From: Rahnella sp. AA
GTDB lineage: Bacteria > Pseudomonadota > Gammaproteobacteria > Enterobacterales > Enterobacteriaceae
Reading direction: 5' to 3'
Assembly: GCF_002834385.1 (NCBI RefSeq)
Contig: NZ_PITQ01000006.1
Location: 248,001-312,000, forward strand
DNA length: 64,000 nucleotides
This document shows positions 9,245 through 16,782 of the stretch, in pieces. Each line of letters opens with the position of its first letter. Positions within the stretch are counted from its first letter, which is position 1. A program made the position numbers and the translations under genes. A model generated the notes under the pieces. The model saw only the letters and a list, made by a program, of their open reading frames with translations. It did not search any database and was not told the origin of the DNA.

Positions 9245-9550
9245 ATGAAAGGCTTAGTAAATGATGTTTTATCCATATTCTATCCGAAAGCTGTTAAGCC
9301 TGTTTTGGTGCGCGCCGGATTATCGCATCGTGAAATAGCCTCCCTGCAAGCCGTCGGCGTAACCACGGTTTCCTGGGCAACGTCCATGGAAGAACTCAAC
9401 AGCGCGTTTGTTAAAAAAGCGTTAGACGCCGGTGCCGTCGGTTACCACATCACCAATGTGGAATCGCACAAACCGGGCAAGGAAGATCAGCACGTTATGG
9501 CCGCAACGGCGACCTTCTACCATATCAACCACAAAGTGGCTTATGGCTAA
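9245..9550 (+). CDS. DUF1471 (YdgH/BhsA-like) protein without a signal peptide
   Basis: 101-residue protein. Residues about 40-100 match the DUF1471 pattern of BhsA/McbA/YhcN: LQAVGVTTVSWATSMEELN, an A-K-K-A-x-x-A-G-A segment, GYHITNVES and a final MAATATFYHI. Family members are normally small periplasmic stress or biofilm proteins. Here the N-terminus (MKGLVNDVLSIFYPKAVKPV) is not a signal peptide, so the protein may stay in the cytoplasm. The frame is open further upstream to 9074, but GTGAGGAG sits at the right distance before 9245 and the extension has no family character. Single-gene unit with a strong terminator. Confidence 0.8.
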   Translation: MKGLVNDVLSIFYPKAVKPVLVRAGLSHREIASLQAVGVTTVSWATSMEELNSAFVKKALDAGAVGYHITNVESHKPGKEDQHVMAATATFYHINHKVAYG

Positions 9551-9575
9551 TGGATTACGACAGCAGTGATGAAAT

Positions 9576-9616
9576 AAAAATGCCGCAGGCCGGGAAGGTT
9601 TGCGGCATTTTTTATT
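9576..9616 (+). terminator. Terminator after the DUF1471 gene
   Basis: AAATGCCGCA and TGCGGCATTTTTTATTTT form a perfect 10-bp stem with a T-rich tail, 27 bases after the stop codon. Confidence 0.88.
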
Positions 9617-9779
9617 TTCTAGTAGTAAAGAGTGTCGTATCTAACGACTGAACAACTCCCTACGCAAAACTGAACTGATTACCACCACGGCAAAACAAGA
9701 CTTAACTCAAATTTATCTTTCAAATGTTGCCTTCATCGATTTAACATTAGCCACACTTTTAATAATGAGATTTAAAGAA

Positions 9780-10262
9780 ATGCCAATTCCAGCTTACATG
9801 TGGCTTAAAGATGATGGCGGCGCACTAATCAAAGGCGGCGTTGATGTCAAAGACAGGGAATACAGTATCGAGGTTAAGGGGTTTCATCACAACCTGATGA
9901 TCCCGACTGACAACGCAACAGGGAAAGTTACTGCCACACGTATGCACTCCCCTTTACTAATCGTAAAAGATTTTGATTGCTCCAGCCCATACATCTATAA
10001 AGCGGTGGCAACTGGTCAGAATCTCGAATCTGCCGAGATAAAATGGTATCGCATTAACGATGCTGGTCAGGAAGTGGAATACTTCAACATGCTTTTGGAA
10101 AAGGTGCGCATCGTTTCGATTTCGCCAACAATGGCTGCCAGTGATAACCCGCAGGATAACCATCTGGAAACAGTAGAACTACGGTACGAGAAAATAACGT
10201 GGAAACATAACGACGGCAATATTATCTTTGCCGATTCATGGAATGATCGCCAAACAGCATAA
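9780..10262 (+). CDS. hcp: Hcp-family type VI secretion protein
   Basis: 160-residue Hcp, the hexameric ring protein that stacks into the inner tube of type VI secretion systems and can carry effectors. Family features: MPIPAYMWLKDDGG start, VKGFHHNLMIPTDN, R-x-H-x-P-L, the ESAEIKWYRINDAGQEVEYF segment, a KVRIVSI strand and a final YEKITWKH. The ATG at 9780 fits the usual MPTPAYM-like start better than the in-frame ATG at 9765. No other type VI gene lies in the window, so this is an orphan Hcp, commonly paired with effector or immunity genes; two small genes of unknown role face it on the other strand. Confidence 0.9.
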   Translation: MPIPAYMWLKDDGGALIKGGVDVKDREYSIEVKGFHHNLMIPTDNATGKVTATRMHSPLLIVKDFDCSSPYIYKAVATGQNLESAEIKWYRINDAGQEVEYFNMLLEKVRIVSISPTMAASDNPQDNHLETVELRYEKITWKHNDGNIIFADSWNDRQTA

Positions 10263-10286
10263 TATGAAAAAGGGGTATTGCGCCCC

Positions 10287-10616
10287 TTAATCGTAAAGCC
10301 ATTTTCCGGCTTTGGCAGACTCAATAATCATCTCAACAGTAAGAGGCTTGTACATCTTTTCTTTGTACTGCCGTCGAAGCCGAAACCACCACCACGGTAA
10401 TTCAGGCTCAAAGTAATTGTCGAGATTAAAATTGTCATAGCTGATGCCATACCGAGTGAACAGGTCAATCAGCATCTCCCCTAATTCATCCGTCACTAAA
10501 TTAAAGTGTTCCTGAAACGTCCAGTCTTTACGAACTGGTTTTCTCCGCTCACTGTATTTTTCCGTGATGTATTGAAGAATCTCATTTTCATCTACTTCCA
10601 TCAGAAATACGTCCAT
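10287..10616 (-). CDS. DUF1493-family protein
   Basis: 109-residue acidic protein. The pattern, an N-terminal helix, TDELGEMLIDLFTRYGISYDNFNLDNYFEPE and a final KPLTVEMIIESAKAGKWL, fits DUF1493, a small acyl-carrier-like family of unknown function often found near Hcp and other accessory genes in enterobacteria. Two starts are possible: ATG at 10616, or ATG at 10601 which overlaps the stop of the upstream gene as TGATG. Either way the two genes are translationally coupled. A role as an immunity or accessory partner of the convergent Hcp is inference from position only. Confidence 0.8.
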   Translation of the reverse strand: MDVFLMEVDENEILQYITEKYSERRKPVRKDWTFQEHFNLVTDELGEMLIDLFTRYGISYDNFNLDNYFEPELPWWWFRLRRQYKEKMYKPLTVEMIIESAKAGKWLYD

Positions 10617-11050
10617 GCAATACGGTCTTGAGGGTAGGCGATGAGGTTGTATTTACTACGTGTATCCTTTGCCACGATTGCACAAATTATTATTGCCTGT
10701 GGGTAGCCCAAATACGGAACCCAACGCCCAACGATCGTACCAATCTGATTTGAGTTCCTCACCTGACCATAAGCGATTGTGGGAATTTTTAGATTGTTTG
10801 GGAGCTTTGCATCCTTAAAGATTCTACGTGACATTTTTGATGCAATGCTTGTTCTGTCCCCCTTTGAGCCTAAGACTTTGCGCTTAGGGATGATGGGTCT
10901 ACCCACAAAGATGGTTGCAGCTGTTTCTATTTCTATTCCGGCGTGATTGGAGAAAGATTCCAAGAAGATTAACCAAAACAACTCTTCTTTAGTTAAGTTA
11001 TCGTTGCCGTGGTAAAAGTATGTCCCGTTTAGCGTTTCAGTAGTGTCCAC
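10601..11050 (-). CDS. Unknown protein coupled to the DUF1493 gene
   Basis: 149-residue product if started at the GTG at 11050, which has AAGGAT seven bases upstream; the frame stays open to 11155, but that part overlaps a decayed gene. I do not recognise the family with confidence. Visible features: TETLNGTYFYHGNDNLTKEELFWLIF, a hydrophobic helix near residues 20-30, a basic central part (IPKRKVLGSKGDR), a YGQVRNSNQIGTIVGRWVP motif and a hydrophobic IIICAIVAK segment. The next gene (DUF1493) starts at its stop codon. Opposed to an orphan Hcp, so an effector or immunity role is possible but unproven. Confidence 0.6.
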   Translation of the reverse strand: MDTTETLNGTYFYHGNDNLTKEELFWLIFLESFSNHAGIEIETAATIFVGRPIIPKRKVLGSKGDRTSIASKMSRRIFKDAKLPNNLKIPTIAYGQVRNSNQIGTIVGRWVPYLGYPQAIIICAIVAKDTRSKYNLIAYPQDRIAWTYF

Positions 11051-11114
11051 TCTCAATATCCTTTTGATTAGAAGGGTTAAAGAATACATCCTGCAACTGA
11101 GGCGGGCAATATGA

Positions 11115-11294
11115 TCACATACACGGAAAATCATCAGATTCGTCGGTCGTCGCATCGTTGATGATGTGAGTCACTACGCCGAAAATCATTGTCTCCTCCC
11201 CCTCAAAATCCCCGCCTTCGATCAAAGTGACCCTATCCGGCTGATCCAGCGCCTGCAAAAACAGCGCTGGGTGGACAGGTAATCCCACCCAAAA
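11115..11294 (-). pseudogene. C-terminal remnant of an S24/UmuD-like peptidase
   Basis: Open stretch of about 60 codons that begins after an in-frame TAG at 11295-11297 and lacks any N-terminal half. It reads LPVHPALFLQALDQPDRV...IFGVVTHIIND, and the IFGVVTH segment matches the end of UmuD- and LexA-like S24 peptidases. The catalytic Ser/Lys region is absent. It looks like the residue of a prophage repressor or umuD-type gene. Confidence 0.55.
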
Positions 11295-11325
11295 CTAGAA
11301 CTGTTTCAACATCCTGATATACCAC

Positions 11326-11366
11326 AAAAAAACCCAGCTCCGCCTTTCGGCAGAACTGGGTTTTCA
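11326..11366 (-). terminator. Terminator after fabV
   Basis: AAAACCCAG at 11329-11337 and CTGGGTTTT at 11356-11364 form a hairpin with A/T runs on both sides, so it can act in both directions; it lies 25 bases past the fabV stop. Confidence 0.85.
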
Positions 11367-11390
11367 GCAATCATTGCGCGTTAAATCAGA

Positions 11391-12587
11391 TTACATCTGG
11401 ATCAGATGTTTGATTTTCACGTCCGGATTGGTGTCGGCGGCGTAATCAACGCCGTTCAGGCCAAAGCCGAACAGGCGCATGAACTCGCTTTTGTAGCCTG
11501 CAAAGTCCGTCAGTTCAGCGATGTTATCGTTGGTGACTTCATCCCACAGTTTACCGACTTCTTCCTGCACTTCTGGCGCGATCTCTTTCAGGTCAGCGCG
11601 CAGACGGCCTTCGTTGTCCAGCAGCGGAGAAGCACCGTACAGGCTGTCTTTGTACAAGCCGTAAACCTGCTCGATACAACCTTCGTGGGTGCCCTTCTCT
11701 TTCATCACTTTGAACAGCAGGGAAAGGTACAGCGGCATCATAGGGATAGCAGAGCTCGCCTGAGTCACAACGGCTTTCAGAACGGAAACGCGTGCGTCGC
11801 CGTGCTGTTCTGACAGTGAGCTGCGGATATCCAGAACACGTTTGTCCAGATCCTTTTTCGCTTCGCCGATAGAACCGTTCCAGTAGATGTCCTGCGTCAC
11901 TTCTTCACCCAGGTAGGTGAAGGCCGTGGTTTTCGCGCCATCCGCCAGCACACCGGCGGCTTTCAGGTCTTCAATCCACATCTGCCAGTCTTCGCCACCC
12001 ATCACCGCAACAGTTCCGGCGATTTCTTCCGGCGTTGCAGGTTCGAGCGTGGTTTCGTTAATGATTTCTTTATCGGTGTTGATGCCACGGATAGTCACTT
12101 GCTTACCGATTGGCTTCAGGGTGGAGTTAAACACTTCACCGGTTTTCGGATGGGTGCGGCGTGGCGCAGCCAGGCTGTAAACCACCAGATCAACCTGACC
12201 GAGATCCTGTTTAATCAGTTCGATGGTTTTCTGTTTTACTTCATCAGAAAACGCGTCGCCGTTGATGCTTTTGGCATACAGGCCTTTTGCTTCAGCAAAT
12301 TCTTCGAATGCCGCAGAGTTGTACCAGCCCGCAGTGGCGGTTTTGGATTCATCGCCCGGACGTTCGAAGAAGATACCCAGCGTGGCAGCGTCAGAACCGA
12401 AAGCAGCAGAGATACGGGCAGCGAGGCCGTAACCGGTGGATGCACCGATCACCAGGACTTTTTTCGGGCCGCCGTCGATTTTACCCTGTGCGGTCACGTA
12501 ATCGATTTGTTCTTTAACGTTCGCCTTGCAACCTTCCGGATGGGCAGTAACACAGATAAAGCCACGGATGCGTGGTTTGATAATCAT
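11391..12587 (-). CDS. fabV: Trans-2-enoyl-ACP/CoA reductase FabV
   Basis: 398-residue NADH-dependent enoyl reductase performing the last step of the fatty-acid elongation cycle; an alternative to FabI and known to resist triclosan. Features: [20 protein letters not shown] start, [12 protein letters not shown] nucleotide-binding loop near residue 48, and the family's Y-x8-K active site in [11 protein letters not shown]. Length is the usual one. Monocistronic, divergent from the sugar porter, closed by a hairpin. Carriage on a replicon with plasmid features next to accessory DNA is notable because it could supply or replace a housekeeping function. Confidence 0.97.
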   Translation of the reverse strand: MIIKPRIRGFICVTAHPEGCKANVKEQIDYVTAQGKIDGGPKKVLVIGASTGYGLAARISAAFGSDAATLGIFFERPGDESKTATAGWYNSAAFEEFAEAKGLYAKSINGDAFSDEVKQKTIELIKQDLGQVDLVVYSLAAPRRTHPKTGEVFNSTLKPIGKQVTIRGINTDKEIINETTLEPATPEEIAGTVAVMGGEDWQMWIEDLKAAGVLADGAKTTAFTYLGEEVTQDIYWNGSIGEAKKDLDKRVLDIRSSLSEQHGDARVSVLKAVVTQASSAIPMMPLYLSLLFKVMKEKGTHEGCIEQVYGLYKDSLYGASPLLDNEGRLRADLKEIAPEVQEEVGKLWDEVTNDNIAELTDFAGYKSEFMRLFGFGLNGVDYAADTNPDVKIKHLIQM

Positions 12588-12947
12588 ATAGACCTCATTG
12601 TTGCAACTGTCTCAGTAAATTGGCCGATAGAATATAGGTTTGCGCCGTTTCAGGCAAAACCTGCTGCTTTATCCCATCGTAAACAGACTTCTCTTAAGCG
12701 AAAACTGATTCAATTTTACCCGAATGGATAAAAAACCCACTGAAAAATCCTCTGTGAGCAAGTGTAATCCAGTTCCCGCCCCGCTCCTGCGCGCTGGTCA
12801 GTATTTTCCGAAATTTCAGCATCCGGCGTGCCATAAACCACTCATTTTCCCTTTTTCCTACCAAAATCCTCAACATGCGTTACGTTTAATAGTTGTGTGA
12901 TCTGCATCACACTCCATAACGACAATAATGAAATACAGGGAGCACTT
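12588..12947. other. Divergent control region of fabV and the sugar porter
   Basis: About 360 bases holding both promoters and a perfect CRP-like site at 12896-12911. No convincing gene was seen in it. Confidence 0.6.
12896..12911 (+). promoter_or_regulatory. CRP-like site upstream of the sugar porter
   Basis: TGTGATCTGCATCACA matches TGTGA-N6-TCACA exactly and is palindromic apart from the spacer. Its centre is about 44 bases before the GTG start, close to where an activator would sit if transcription begins soon downstream. Confidence 0.75.
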
Positions 12948-14405
12948 GTGACTGACAAACTCAAAGACGGACAGGAAAGCGAGGTGAAGAAAACGCCGCA
13001 GCCGACCGAACCGCTGGTAAAAATCATCGCGTTCATCGCCACCCTCGGTGGTTTGCTTTTTGGCTACGATACCGGGGTGATCGCGGGCGCGCTGCTGTTT
13101 ATGAAGCACGACCTGCACCTGACCTCGGTGACCACCGGGATGGTCACCAGCTTTCTGATACTGGGTTCCGCCATCGGAGCCATCTGCGCCGGACGCGTCG
13201 CTGACCGGTTTGGCCGCAAGAAAATCATCCTCACGATGGCGCTGATTTTCATGCTCGGCTCGCTGGGTTGTGCGCTGGCACCTAACGTCGTGCTGATGAT
13301 TATTTTCCGCTTCATTCTCGGGCTGGCCGTCGGCGGCGCAGCGGCGATTGTGCCGATTTATATCGCCGAAATCGTACCGTCCAACCGGCGCTGGCAGTTT
13401 GTGACCTTGCAGGAACTGATGATTGTTTCCGGCCAGCTGATTGCTTACACCAGTAATGCGGCGATTAACGAAGTCTGGGGCGGTGAAACGACGTGGCGCT
13501 GGATGCTCGGTGTGGCGTGTGTTCCGGCGGTGATTTTGTGGGTCGGCATGTTATTCCTGCCAGACACACCACGCTGGTACGCCATGCATGGCCGCTACCG
13601 CGAGGCGCGCGACGTGCTGGAACGCACCCGTAAAGCGGGCAAAGTCGAGAAAGAACTTAACGAAATCCGCAGCTCCATGAGTTCTAAAAGCGAGAAGCAC
13701 TCGCGCCGCCAGAAGACCATTTCCGTGTGGATGAAGCGGCTGGTCGTGCTGGGGATCGGGGTCGCGATGCTTCAGCAACTGTCGGGCGTAAACACGATTA
13801 TGTTCTACGCGCCGACGATGTTGCAGGCTACCGGGCTGAGCACCAATGCGTCGCTCATGGCAACCATCGCCAACGGCGTGATTTCGGTGATCATGACGTT
13901 CGTGGGGATCATGCTGCTGAGCCGTTTCGGGCGGCGTCCGCTTTTGCTGACCGGGCAAATTGGTTGCACCTGTACGCTGCTTGCCATCGGGCTGGTGACC
14001 TGGCTGATGCCGGAGACGGTCAACGGCCATCCTGATGCGGTGCGCAGTTATCTGGTGCTCGGCGGGATGCTGATTTTCCTGTGCTTCCAGCAGGGCGCGC
14101 TGTCGCCGGTCACCTGGCTGTTGCTGTCGGAAATGTTCCCGATGCGCATCCGCGGTATGGCGAACGGCGTCTCTGTATTTGCCATGCAGATGACGAACTT
14201 CTCCATCGCGTTTATGTTCCCGATCATGCTGGAAAGCATCGGGCTGACCTGGTCGTTCTTCACGTTCGCCGCCATCGGCGTGGCGGGCGGGATATTCGCG
14301 GTGATTTTCGCCCCGGAAACGCAGGGCAAAACGCTGGAACAGATCGAGAAACACTTCAAAAAGCATTTGCAGGATGACCCTGCGCCAGAGCAGGCAGGCG
14401 TTTAA
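12948..14405 (+). CDS. MFS sugar:proton symporter (sugar porter family)
   Basis: 485-residue, twelve-helix inner-membrane transporter of the GalP/AraE/XylE/IolT group. Family signatures: GLLFGYDTGVIAGAL in helix 1, GRVADRFGRKK between helices 2 and 3, YIAEIVPSNRRW (PESPR-region relative), LPDTPRWYAMHGR, the QQLSGVNTIMFYAPT stretch in helix 7, SRFGRRPLLL and a final PETQGKTLEQIE. GTG at 12948 is preferred because CAGGGAG sits upstream and the longer frame adds no family sequence. The CRP-like site implies catabolite control. Substrate could be a hexose, pentose or inositol; sequence alone does not decide. Confidence 0.9.
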   Translation: MTDKLKDGQESEVKKTPQPTEPLVKIIAFIATLGGLLFGYDTGVIAGALLFMKHDLHLTSVTTGMVTSFLILGSAIGAICAGRVADRFGRKKIILTMALIFMLGSLGCALAPNVVLMIIFRFILGLAVGGAAAIVPIYIAEIVPSNRRWQFVTLQELMIVSGQLIAYTSNAAINEVWGGETTWRWMLGVACVPAVILWVGMLFLPDTPRWYAMHGRYREARDVLERTRKAGKVEKELNEIRSSMSSKSEKHSRRQKTISVWMKRLVVLGIGVAMLQQLSGVNTIMFYAPTMLQATGLSTNASLMATIANGVISVIMTFVGIMLLSRFGRRPLLLTGQIGCTCTLLAIGLVTWLMPETVNGHPDAVRSYLVLGGMLIFLCFQQGALSPVTWLLLSEMFPMRIRGMANGVSVFAMQMTNFSIAFMFPIMLESIGLTWSFFTFAAIGVAGGIFAVIFAPETQGKTLEQIEKHFKKHLQDDPAPEQAGV

Positions 14406-14438
14406 ACCGTTTTACCGGCGCAGGGACGCGCCTTCAAC

Positions 14439-15311
14439 TCACGTCTCACGCATATTGAAACCGTGCTTCCGGCATACCGGGCACCGTTTTTCATCTGCTG
14501 ACCATGCCGTAAACGGGCGGCGACATGTCATACACACCGCGCCCGTTGTTTCCAAAATTTCTGAACCCGCCGCGCTATCCTTCGCCACGCTGATCGCTTT
14601 TTCGAAGCACAGGGTTTCGCAGTTGCCGCAACCCGTGCATTTTTGCGCATTCAGCGTAAAAGACGTGTTACTGATGTGAATCGCTGATTCGGGGCAAACC
14701 CGCGCACAAGCTCCGCACAGCGAGCACTTTTCGCGATCCACCGTGAGGCGATATTCGGTGACCTGCGGGAAGCTGGCACGTCGCGCCCTGCCGCCCGGTG
14801 TAACGTGGCCCGTCTGGCGGGAATCGTCTTTGATGCGCAGCCAGCGACGGCGCAATCCCTGCTGAATATCTTCGGAAGGGGGCTGTAGATTCCACAGCGG
14901 TTCACCGCTTTGTTTCAGCCGGATATTCAGTGCCGCAACCGCCATCAGCCAGCCGGAGTGCGAACCGGCCTCCATTTCGACGCCGCGTATCAGGAATTGC
15001 GCATGCCACATCAGCAGTTCGTTAACCGACGGCGCGCTCAGGCTCAGCGGCATGGTCAGACAGCCGTCGCGGTAAGCGCGTTCCGGCGGCGTAATGCCGC
15101 CCATCGCGCCAGCCGGACAGGCAAAAAGACAGGCCCCGCAGGCCGTACAGCCTGCGGTTTCTATTTCAATCTTTCCGTTGTTTACCTTTATGACGCCCGC
15201 GCCGCAGGCATCCACGCAGGCCCGGCAAGGGTTGCCGGGCAGAGTATTGCGAACGCAGGCCCGTCCGGCACCGGCTTCGGGCGGACGGGCATTGAGCGAA
15301 AACAGTTTCAT
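14439..15311 (-). CDS. Polyferredoxin with a zinc-ribbon tail, last gene of the dms operon
   Basis: 290-residue cytoplasmic iron-sulfur protein. N-terminal cysteines (CRACVDACGAG, CTACGACLFACPAGA) and C-terminal ones (CSLCGACARVCPESAI, CTGCGNCETLCFEKAI) give up to four [4Fe-4S] sites, followed by a CMTCRRPF...CPVCRKHGF zinc-ribbon-like pair. The middle part (about residues 85-165) is helical and unassigned. Its ATG overlaps the dmsC stop codon (TAATG), so it belongs to the same operon. It takes the place where a DmsD-type chaperone is often found; a role in electron transfer or in maturing the molybdoenzyme is inference. Confidence 0.8.
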   Translation of the reverse strand: MKLFSLNARPPEAGAGRACVRNTLPGNPCRACVDACGAGVIKVNNGKIEIETAGCTACGACLFACPAGAMGGITPPERAYRDGCLTMPLSLSAPSVNELLMWHAQFLIRGVEMEAGSHSGWLMAVAALNIRLKQSGEPLWNLQPPSEDIQQGLRRRWLRIKDDSRQTGHVTPGGRARRASFPQVTEYRLTVDREKCSLCGACARVCPESAIHISNTSFTLNAQKCTGCGNCETLCFEKAISVAKDSAAGSEILETTGAVCMTCRRPFTAWSADEKRCPVCRKHGFNMRET

Positions 15312-16159
15312 TAATGAATGCTGAAGAAATTAAAGCGCAACATCACTTCGGCAATAAGGATTAGCACCGCGCCCGCCAGCAACCGCAGGCGGCTGAACCG
15401 CTGCGTATGCAGACTTAATGCCGCCAGGCTCACGCCTGCAATCAGCAGAGCCCAGGCCACAAAGCGCGTACACGCCATCTGCCCGTAAGCTTCCAGAGGC
15501 CGATGCGGGAACGTCATCAGATCCGCGCCGCCCAAGCTGGCCAGATAGTTGCCGTACACCGGCTGAATCAGCAGGCGAAAAACGGTGACCGCGATCAGCA
15601 CGCCAATCGACATCACCGCCAGCCTGCGCACGCTTCCCCACGCCAGCAGCGGACGCGACGCCAGCGTCCACAACCCGTAGACTGCGCCGAGGGTGAGCGC
15701 GGTGCCGCCAAACATGACGTAGGTGTTGAAGTGCATCCACGTGACAACGGAAGCGTGAACATAAATCGCGCTCATGCAAAAGATATCCACCGCACCCATC
15801 GCGACGGCAGTCACCATTAACAGCGTGATCACCCGCCTGGTCAGAAGCGCAATCAGCGTCGCCAGCCCCAGCGCTGCCAGATACGTACTGGCAAACACGA
15901 TTTCACGGCTCAGCCACGAACTGCTGAAATGGCTCAGCGCATGAAACGCGTTTAGCGGATACCCGAGATGCGCGGTGGATGCGATAAGCCCCAGCGCACC
16001 GGCGATAAACGCCGTCAGCATCGCGGGCAGCGCAAGACGATGCTTTTCTCTGGCGCTCAGTTTGTCCGCGCCGGAAATCAGGATCAGCGTGGTGAACAGC
16101 GTGATGCCGACAGAACTCTGGATCAGCAGAGTGAAAATAATAAGTGGCCATTCGTGCAT
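15311..16159 (-). CDS. dmsC: DMSO reductase membrane anchor, DmsC-like
   Basis: 282-residue integral membrane protein with about eight hydrophobic helices. It anchors the reductase and oxidises menaquinol. The opening MHEWPLIIFTLLIQSSVGITLF, the AHLGYPLNAFHALSHFSSSWLSREI motif and the GGADLMTFPHRPLEAYG loop are typical of DmsC/YnfH. Two bases separate it from dmsB upstream, and its stop overlaps the polyferredoxin start. Confidence 0.93.
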   Translation of the reverse strand: MHEWPLIIFTLLIQSSVGITLFTTLILISGADKLSAREKHRLALPAMLTAFIAGALGLIASTAHLGYPLNAFHALSHFSSSWLSREIVFASTYLAALGLATLIALLTRRVITLLMVTAVAMGAVDIFCMSAIYVHASVVTWMHFNTYVMFGGTALTLGAVYGLWTLASRPLLAWGSVRRLAVMSIGVLIAVTVFRLLIQPVYGNYLASLGGADLMTFPHRPLEAYGQMACTRFVAWALLIAGVSLAALSLHTQRFSRLRLLAGAVLILIAEVMLRFNFFSIH

Positions 16160-16161
16160 GA

Positions 16162-16782
16162 TTATTTCCCTCCCTTTTCAGCGCCCTGATGCGGTTTGAT
16201 GACCAGATTGGGCTGCGTCAGCGCAGACCCCGGTAAACCCTGAACGTCGCACAAGTCGCCGTATTGCGCGCGTAACTCGTCAACTGGCCCGAATTTGATC
16301 GCACCCAGCGGACAGGTCGCGACGCAAACAGGCTGTTCTCCGGCAGCTTGCAGATCGACGCAAAAATCGCATTTCGACATCTGACCGGTTTCCTGATTTA
16401 GCTGCGGCGCGCCGTACGGACATGACCACGCGCAGTAGCCACAGCCGACACATTTGTCAGTATTGACGCGCACAATGCCGTCGCCCGGCCGTTTGTGCAT
16501 GGCGGTGGTCGGGCAGTTTTTAGTGCAGATCGGGTCTTTGCAGTGGTTGCAGGAAATCGACAGCGTGTAGGCATAGACGTTGTTGTAAACGCCGCCCTGC
16601 CCGGTGGACACGAATCCGCCGCCTTTCACTTCGTAAATACGGCGGAAACGGCGGCCCACTTCCAGATTGTTTTTATCCTTGCAGGCGACCTGACAGGCTT
16701 TACAGCCCGAGCAGCGGGAGGAGTCGATAAAGAAACCCAACTGGCGGTCACTGACCGGCGCGTAATCTATAAATTGGCTCAT
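16162..16782 (-). CDS. dmsB: DMSO reductase iron-sulfur subunit, DmsB-like
   Basis: 206-residue ferredoxin-type subunit carrying electrons from DmsC to DmsA through four [4Fe-4S] clusters. Four cysteine groups are visible: CSGCKACQVACKD, CNHCKDPICTKNCP, CVGCGYCAWSCP and the CDFC...CVATCP pair. The GFFIDSSRCSGCK opening is the usual N-terminus. The ATG at 16782 overlaps the dmsA stop codon (ATGA), so the frame further upstream is not used. Confidence 0.95.
   Translation of the reverse strand: MSQFIDYAPVSDRQLGFFIDSSRCSGCKACQVACKDKNNLEVGRRFRRIYEVKGGGFVSTGQGGVYNNVYAYTLSISCNHCKDPICTKNCPTTAMHKRPGDGIVRVNTDKCVGCGYCAWSCPYGAPQLNQETGQMSKCDFCVDLQAAGEQPVCVATCPLGAIKFGPVDELRAQYGDLCDVQGLPGSALTQPNLVIKPHQGAEKGGK

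Noticed and set aside
12694-12876. 60-codon minus-strand frame upstream of fabV
   Set aside because: Lies in the control region; no ribosome site or recognisable family.
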